The position numbers and the translations under genes are program-made. The notes beneath the pieces were generated by a model. It had not been told where the DNA came from. It did no database searches and was given only the letters and a program-made list of their open reading frames with translations. From Patiria miniata (taxonomy: Eukaryota; Echinodermata; Asteroidea; Valvatida; Asterinidae), in the NCBI RefSeq assembly GCF_015706575.1, contig NW_024037063.1, forward strand, positions 12,214,927 through 12,278,926: a stretch of DNA of 64,000 nucleotides. The letters run 5' to 3'. Below are positions 58,828-64,000 of this stretch, in pieces; within the stretch, counting starts at the first letter, position 1, and every line of letters starts with the position of its first letter.

Positions 58828-59153
58828 CAAGGGCGGATCCAGAACGCAATTTTTGGGGGGGGCCAAAGAAATTTTTGGTCCCCCCAAAAAGTGTGTCAAA
58901 AAAATTACGGCGTGGGGTTCGGGGCCCGCTTAAGGGCCCCGAAAAAATTTTGGATTCTAGATGCTCTGTGGTGCGATCTGAGGCAATTTCTGACCACTTT
59001 AACCAATGTTTTTTTGAGGAAAAGATGGTGGTGTACTCATTGCCTGCCTTTATTGCGATGTCACTTAAAAAAAAAAAATTGGTTTCGTTTTTTTTTGGGG
59101 GGGGGGGCCATGGCCCCCTTTGCCCCCCCCCCCCTCCCCTGGATCCGCCCTTG
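58828..59153. mobile_element. MITE 4, hAT-like (326 bp, 8-bp target duplication)
   Basis: Perfect 15-bp inverted ends CAAGGGCGGATCCAG (58,828-58,842 and 59,139-59,153), flanked by the 8-bp direct repeat TCTCATAT (58,820-58,827 and 59,154-59,161). Eight-base duplications and CAAGGG-type ends are the mark of hAT transposons. Inside are G and C runs. No transposase. Confidence 0.9.
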
Positions 59154-59161
59154 TCTCATAT

Positions 59162-60399
59162 ATAGAAACACACAGTCGAGTTACCGAAATTTGGGGAAAC
59201 AAATTTTAATGAGTTGCTTGACGGAAATTCTAACACCCCTGCCCATCTGGTATTATTTAGCCCACGTTCCTCGTAATAATCCTCATGCATCAGCACCATA
59301 TTTGGGGAAGTATCATCTTATTTATTTTACTGACTATCAATCCCAGGACTCAGTTATTGAAATTCCTCGCTTGTCAAGGCCCTGCTATTGCTGTATTTGG
59401 CAATTCACATGGCAGAGTTCAAAGTTGAATAAAACCGCAAGGGTCAATATACAAAGGTGCACAATAACTGATTTAAAAACAACCCAAGCGATGGGTAAAG
59501 TTAGAAAACATTAGTGCAGGGTAAAAATAAGAAACCAATATCTGGGTAAGAAAGTGATACAACACTTGGGTAAAATGACGCTTTTGTACAGTTTACCAAA
59601 TAAAAGAGTTAAGAGAGATTATGCATAGTTTCCACATGGATAAACTTTCTTTACGCAACTTCGTTGTGCAAACATGTATTATGGGTAAAAAGTTACACCG
59701 AAATGAGGTTTTTTGTTTACACTCCAGTAGCTGTTGTGTGAAAAACTACACACGTTGACAACCATGTTCCCCTTTTAATCTCGAAAGGGTAGTAATTTTA
59801 CCCAATATAGAGCAACTATTTTTTTAGAGTACCATTTCAAGATAAAATAATATACATTTTTCATTAACTAAATCTTACCGGATCAATTATTTCACTCCGG
59901 CAAAGTATAGAAATTGACAACTATACACACATTGCGGACAACTTAAGCTATTAGATAAAGATCCTAAAATTGTATGTTTTTCTCATGGACATATGAACAA
60001 CTAACCCCCTATCGTGTGGAGAAAGAAAATGTATAAAAATGTAAACGGGCTCATGTTGCAAAATACCTAATATGGGAAGCTGGACAATATTAGGACCTGG
60101 ACATTTGGCGCTACTCTTGCGAGCGCCTGGTAATCCCTTCCTTTGTCTCGATGTTATAAATATGCCGGTGGGGTGGGTTACCATGAGGATATGGAAACAA
60201 ACACAGACAACATTATCAAGTTGCTAGGGAACAACACCAGTGGAAGGACAATTAACCTAGACACTGGGCGTTTGTTTGCTCGCCTGCGTGTCCTCCCCCC
60301 CCCCTTGTGTTACCGAACAGCAAAACAAATGAAAAATAAATGTGTTCTATTAAAAAAATAGCTAGATACTCCGTGAAAGTTTACTCAGCCAGGTCGAAA
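59162..60399. other. Intronic DNA without recognised genes
   Basis: GGGTAAA phrases recur (for example 59,491, 59,519, 59,545, 59,568, 59,683). No element was delimited. Confidence 0.35.
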
Positions 60400-61000
60400 A
60401 GGGGACTATGGCTTTGGCATAAACAGGCTCGACTGTATGCAGTACAGACACCAGGAAAACTGTATTTCTGTGTCCTCCTCTGTTTTTTTCATTACTTATT
60501 TAGTCTCCGAAGCTATACAGGATTAGTAAAACAAAGTGACCGAATTAAAAAAGTAGATGTTGTAAACTAAAAATTGTGAACATTTCACGTGATTTGCATA
60601 CTTTATTCCAAAGTTTTTTTCTATTTTCATAAAAAACAAACAAATCCAGCTGTCCACCACTGATCATTTACCGTTCTACGAACTGTTAAATATCCATTAA
60701 TTTAAAAATACAATGAAGCATGGACGTTATTTTCCAAACTCCATGTATGAACGAAACCTTGCAAAGGAAACGGCCAAAGTTACCATCAATATTTCAGGGA
60801 AACAAAATCACTTGTTCCTCATATTAAAAACACAAAATCTGACAGTAATAAATGACATTTCAGTCTTTACTCAAATAATCAAAATCTCATTTGTATTTGA
60901 ATGCCTGTGTGTAACCTGTAATTCTCAGTCAGCTCACAATAGCTTTTAATAGCATTTCATGGACAGCTATACAAAAAAAGGTTATTTTAGTAAAACATGC
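60400..61000 (+). repeat. Dispersed repeat R2, copy 2
   Basis: Counterpart of 57,515-58,140, with an insertion of about 40 bp near 60,617. Confidence 0.7.
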
Positions 61001-62501
61001 ATAACGTTCGATAGCATGGATAAATTCAAGAAATTCTTCCTTTTTTTCAGATGAGTGGAAGAATACGTTCTTTTAAGACATTCATCATTGATGAATTTGG
61101 TTGCTTTTAAGAAAAAATTCTTTAATCCACGTCACTTTATTTTTGTCTCACCCTGTATTCCTCAAGCAACTGGTGTCTTGTGCTGTCAAAAATTTGGCTG
61201 CAATGAGAAATGTTTTGTTGAGTGTCTAACTCACTGCTCTTTTTCTTTCACAACTATTGCAGAGTGACATGTGCACAAAACATTCATTCCGAAAAAAGGT
61301 TGTTTCTTGTTGAATTGTCTTAATTGTCTTGTTTGTGGATGTTTCTGAATTGAAATCCAGAGAAGACGGTGTGACGTGTCCCCAATCCCACTTGATTTTT
61401 TTTTCCATTATTATTATTATTATGTTTTATTTAATTGTTTTCTCCGGTGGAGTTGCAGGACTCCATTTATTTCCGTTTTATAATTGTCTACATATACACA
61501 CTATTGACAAAAGCATTAACAAAAAACTGTAGACAAAGGTATAAAAAAAAATTTAAAAAAAACATTTTGTTGATCATTAAAAGGAAGATTTCCGGTTATT
61601 ATTATACTTATTATTATCATTATAATAATGATTATTAATATTATAATTAGTTGAGGGGTTTTTTTTTTTGGGGGGGGGGGGTTGAGGGGGTGGGATTTTT
61701 TTTTTTTTTCATTGGGAAAGGAAGCATATGGCGAAGTCCCCCATCTAATATAACCACGTTTGAACAGTTTTAAACCCTGTCAGAATGGGCTATTTGGAGT
61801 CTCTATAATTGTCTATGACATATTGTTGGTTCCACTTCTGCCACTACTAGAGGAAATTTTTCTATTGTTTATGCAAATGTCTGGTAAAGAAAACCTCGGC
61901 GTCATTTCTACATTTGGGTTTCAAATTTGGCACAAAGTGCGATACCACTAAAGGGAGTATACATACTGTTTTAACAAAACCATAATTTCTGGTTATTTAT
62001 TCTAAAGATTTGTGGGTGTGGTTTTTTTTCAACCTAGTTTGACACAACTGAAGAATATTAAAGGAATAATTAAGGTGATTGTTGTTACATACTGTGCAAC
62101 TGTTTCACACAATAACTATAAGAAAATTACGAACAAACAAAAAGTAGGTACAGAAAGGATGCAAATTCCATGGGGATTTTCGCGCCCCGTATCAGCTAGT
62201 AAATGCAAATGTAAACAAATACATTTACAATAAGTTAATGAATATATCACTAAATGTTAAAAAATGCACTAAATTAAATGTCCAAGATCTTTCTCGAAAA
62301 CAAACAGACAGGATAACTGTAACGAAATGACTGGCCTTTTTAGAACATTTTCGTCAGAATTGAAATTCTAAAAGTACATGAACATCTTGTGTCTAATTAG
62401 TTTTTCCTCACCATCAAAACTCACTGGTTAGTTGAGGTGTGGAGGGATTTTGATCCAGACGGTGTGTGATCCTAACACCCCATCCGTTGACTGTGTAGTC
62501 T
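61001..62501. other. AT-rich DNA with simple repeats
   Basis: ATT repeats near 61,408-61,424 and 61,596-61,650, and G/T runs near 61,655-61,710. No gene recognised. Confidence 0.4.
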
Positions 62502-63145
62502 GCACCCAATTTCATCAAACTCTTCGTAACGATGCATCGCAGCAATGCGACGCGTCGTATCTCTACGATGCGTCACAGCTGCGACGCGTCCTGCGATCCA
62601 TTTCACAAAACACGTCGTAAGTGCGACGCGTCGTAGGTGCATTTATGCACAACTCGGTGACTGTTTTATGTCTTTAGTCAGCGTACTGTAAATAAACGTC
62701 TGATATTCAACAAAGAGTGCTTGAAATTTGTTAAAACGTGAAACAAAATGGCGGCAGTGCGATGCAATTTTGAAGGAAAACAAGCTCTCATTGGATTTTG
62801 AAATTTCAACTCTAATATTCCGGTCTAATTCATAATTAGTCAATGAATTTTCTATTTACAACTTTACACACATTGCCTCGGTATTATAATCTCTTTTATG
62901 TAATTTTTATGGCATAAAACTGGCTTAGAAAATGACTCTTCTTATTTTGCAATGACCACTAGACACGTCGTAACTTGCGACGTCGTAACTTGCGACGTGT
63001 TTTACGCCGTTGTCAAGGAACTTACGACGCGTTCAACACATCGCAACTTTTGTGAAATGGATGATACGACGCGTCGCGAGTTGCGACGTGTTACACGTCG
63101 TAACTCGAGTTCCGACGCGTCGCAGCGCTTCGTGAAATCGGGTGC
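62502..63145. mobile_element. MITE 5 (644 bp) with CpG palindromes near both ends
   Basis: Inverted ends GCACCCAATTTCATCAAAC and GCACCCGATTTCACGAAGC match with few differences. Next to each end are many GACGCGTCG, TCGTAACTTGCGACG and ACGTCGTAA phrases in both orientations (62,520-62,640 and 62,960-63,130), the subterminal-repeat arrangement of hAT- or CACTA-like transposons. The centre is AT-rich. No transposase. Confidence 0.7.
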
Positions 63146-63289
63146 TGTATTGACAACGTTGTTGCGCGCGGCTGGAAATCCCCTGCACATTTTATAATAA
63201 ATGGGTTCATCTTGCAGCGTCTGACATGTAGGTTACCATCGAGGTATTTTCAAGTAGTCAGGTACTGGTACAGCGTGGGACCTAATGAG

Positions 63290-63375
63290 TGCGTTCGATT
63301 ACTTCCTCCAACTTACTCGCGCCTGGCTCCTCGCGTAATGACAGACATGCGCAGTGGAGCCAAATAAACGAACGG
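63290..63375. mobile_element. Very short MITE related to MITE 3
   Basis: TGCGTTCGATTACTTCCTCC on the left and, inverted, CCGTTCGTTTATTTGGCTCC on the right, about 86 bp in all. The ends resemble MITE 3. Confidence 0.45.
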
Positions 63376-63410
63376 TTTTGGGTAAAGTTTCGTGCAAAAG
63401 CTGAAAATCA

Positions 63411-63650
63411 TGGGCGTCGCCATGATTTTTTTCTAGAGAAGGGCAACACATAGTTTCCAAAAAAGAAAATCCTGTTTTTCTCAATGTATTCTCAATTTAT
63501 CAGTTTAAGAGGAGGGTAGGGACATTTTGCCCCCCCCCCCTTTAAATTTACACCAATATGACTTCTTGCCTCTTTTCTTTTCTTTTTTTCTTGTTTTTTT
63601 TTTCTTTCTTTTTTAGCTTTTCCGGGGGCGATGTTGCAACCTGACGCCAC
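63411..63650 (+). mobile_element. MITE 1, copy 2
   Basis: Reverse complement of 3,351-3,583: GGGCGTCGCCA, ATTTTTTTCTAGAG, GGGACATTTTGCCCCCC, TTTAAATTTACACCA, a pyrimidine tract and AGCTTTTCCGGGGG occur in order. It ends in CTGACGCCAC. Confidence 0.7.
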
Positions 63651-63806
63651 TTTTTTCTTCATCTATCATCTCAATGAAGGTCATTCATTGCAAAAATGAT
63701 GATAAGACATGAATCGGACTGAGAAATATTTCCAAATTTGTTAGGAAAAATTTTGACTGTCCATAGACTTTGTACACAATGCGGAAGTGGCGTCAGGTTG
63801 CAACAT
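63632..63806. repeat. Inverted repeat at the end of MITE 1 copy 2
   Basis: ATGTTGCAACCTGACGCCAC at about 63,631-63,650 recurs inverted at 63,787-63,806, about 136 bp apart. It encloses CATAGACTTTGTACAC, the inverse of the CGTGTACAAAGTCTATG landmark of the CRE-rich repeat. Confidence 0.75.
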
Positions 63807-63855
63807 TTTTCCCAGGCTGCATCCGAATCAATCATTCGTAGCCGTAGCTTGGTGT

Positions 63856-63884
63856 ATAGAGCTACAAAGGGTTTGTAGCTCTAT
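63856..63884. repeat. Hairpin with 13-bp perfect stem
   Basis: ATAGAGCTACAAA, loop GGG, TTTGTAGCTCTAT. Isolated; function unknown. Confidence 0.85.
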
Positions 63885-64000
63885 GCTCCGCGGAAGCCAG
63901 TTTCGGACACGGCCTGAGGCGCCCGCCGAACGTTGCATGGCCTTATGGGATACCTACCCAAGTAACCGGCTCTGCGAGTCGCATGGGCCAGGTTCACCTG

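Noticed and set aside
58722..59514. Long overlapping open frames of 147 and 207 codons
   Set aside because: They run through MITE 4 with its poly-G, poly-A and poly-C tracts, so the length is an artefact of low complexity.
63856..63884. Possible microRNA precursor
   Set aside because: A 13-bp stem with a 3-base loop is too short for a pre-miRNA.

Overview
The window looks like intron-rich, transposon-saturated DNA of an invertebrate animal, probably marine. Reasons are GT-AG exons spread over 45 kb, a tRNA-derived SINE, an L2/CR1-type LINE, Ty3/gypsy elements (one primed by tRNA-Leu), two kinds of Penelope-like element, many MITEs and a fossil of a Maverick/Polinton-like virus. No bacterial operons, rRNA or intact tRNA genes were seen. 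The species cannot be named from this.

Host gene. One gene on the minus strand can be assembled from ten exons between 55,423 and 9,987. Reading phases fit at every junction. Eight exons encode ankyrin repeats whose order resembles the ankyrin block of mind bomb (MIB) E3 ligases; two upstream exons are unrecognised. Both ends of the gene lie outside what I can see. Its introns hold nearly all the mobile DNA, including one intron of about 22 kb.

Layout. 1-5.4 kb: LINE ORF1 zinc-finger scrap, gypsy copy A, gypsy copy B with a MITE in its integrase. 5.9-9.1 kb: a TIR element and an old LTR split by a LINE fragment. 9.99-10.1 kb: ankyrin exon. 10.4-31.6 kb: an old repeat family with about 50 TGACGTCA palindromes, interrupted by a broken capsid/packaging gene cluster (11.1-14.3 kb) and an L2/CR1 LINE (25.1-28.8 kb). 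32.5-34.2 kb: four ankyrin exons. 34.6-38.4 kb: a Penelope-like element without a visible GIY-YIG domain but with a complete hammerhead ribozyme. 40.1-40.9 kb: three ankyrin exons. 41.0-42.35 kb: SINE and an inverted-repeat Penelope remnant. 44.1-46.7 kb: gypsy copy C. 47.8-53.1 kb: LTR retrotransposon D with both LTRs but no reverse transcriptase. 53.3-64 kb: two upstream exons, several MITEs and paired repeats.

Most interesting points are the hammerhead ribozyme with an 8-nt palindromic stem III in an apparently endonuclease-less Penelope element, the CRE-type palindrome array in one intron, the viral capsid/ATPase fossil, and the phase-consistent reuse of an ankyrin exon module.
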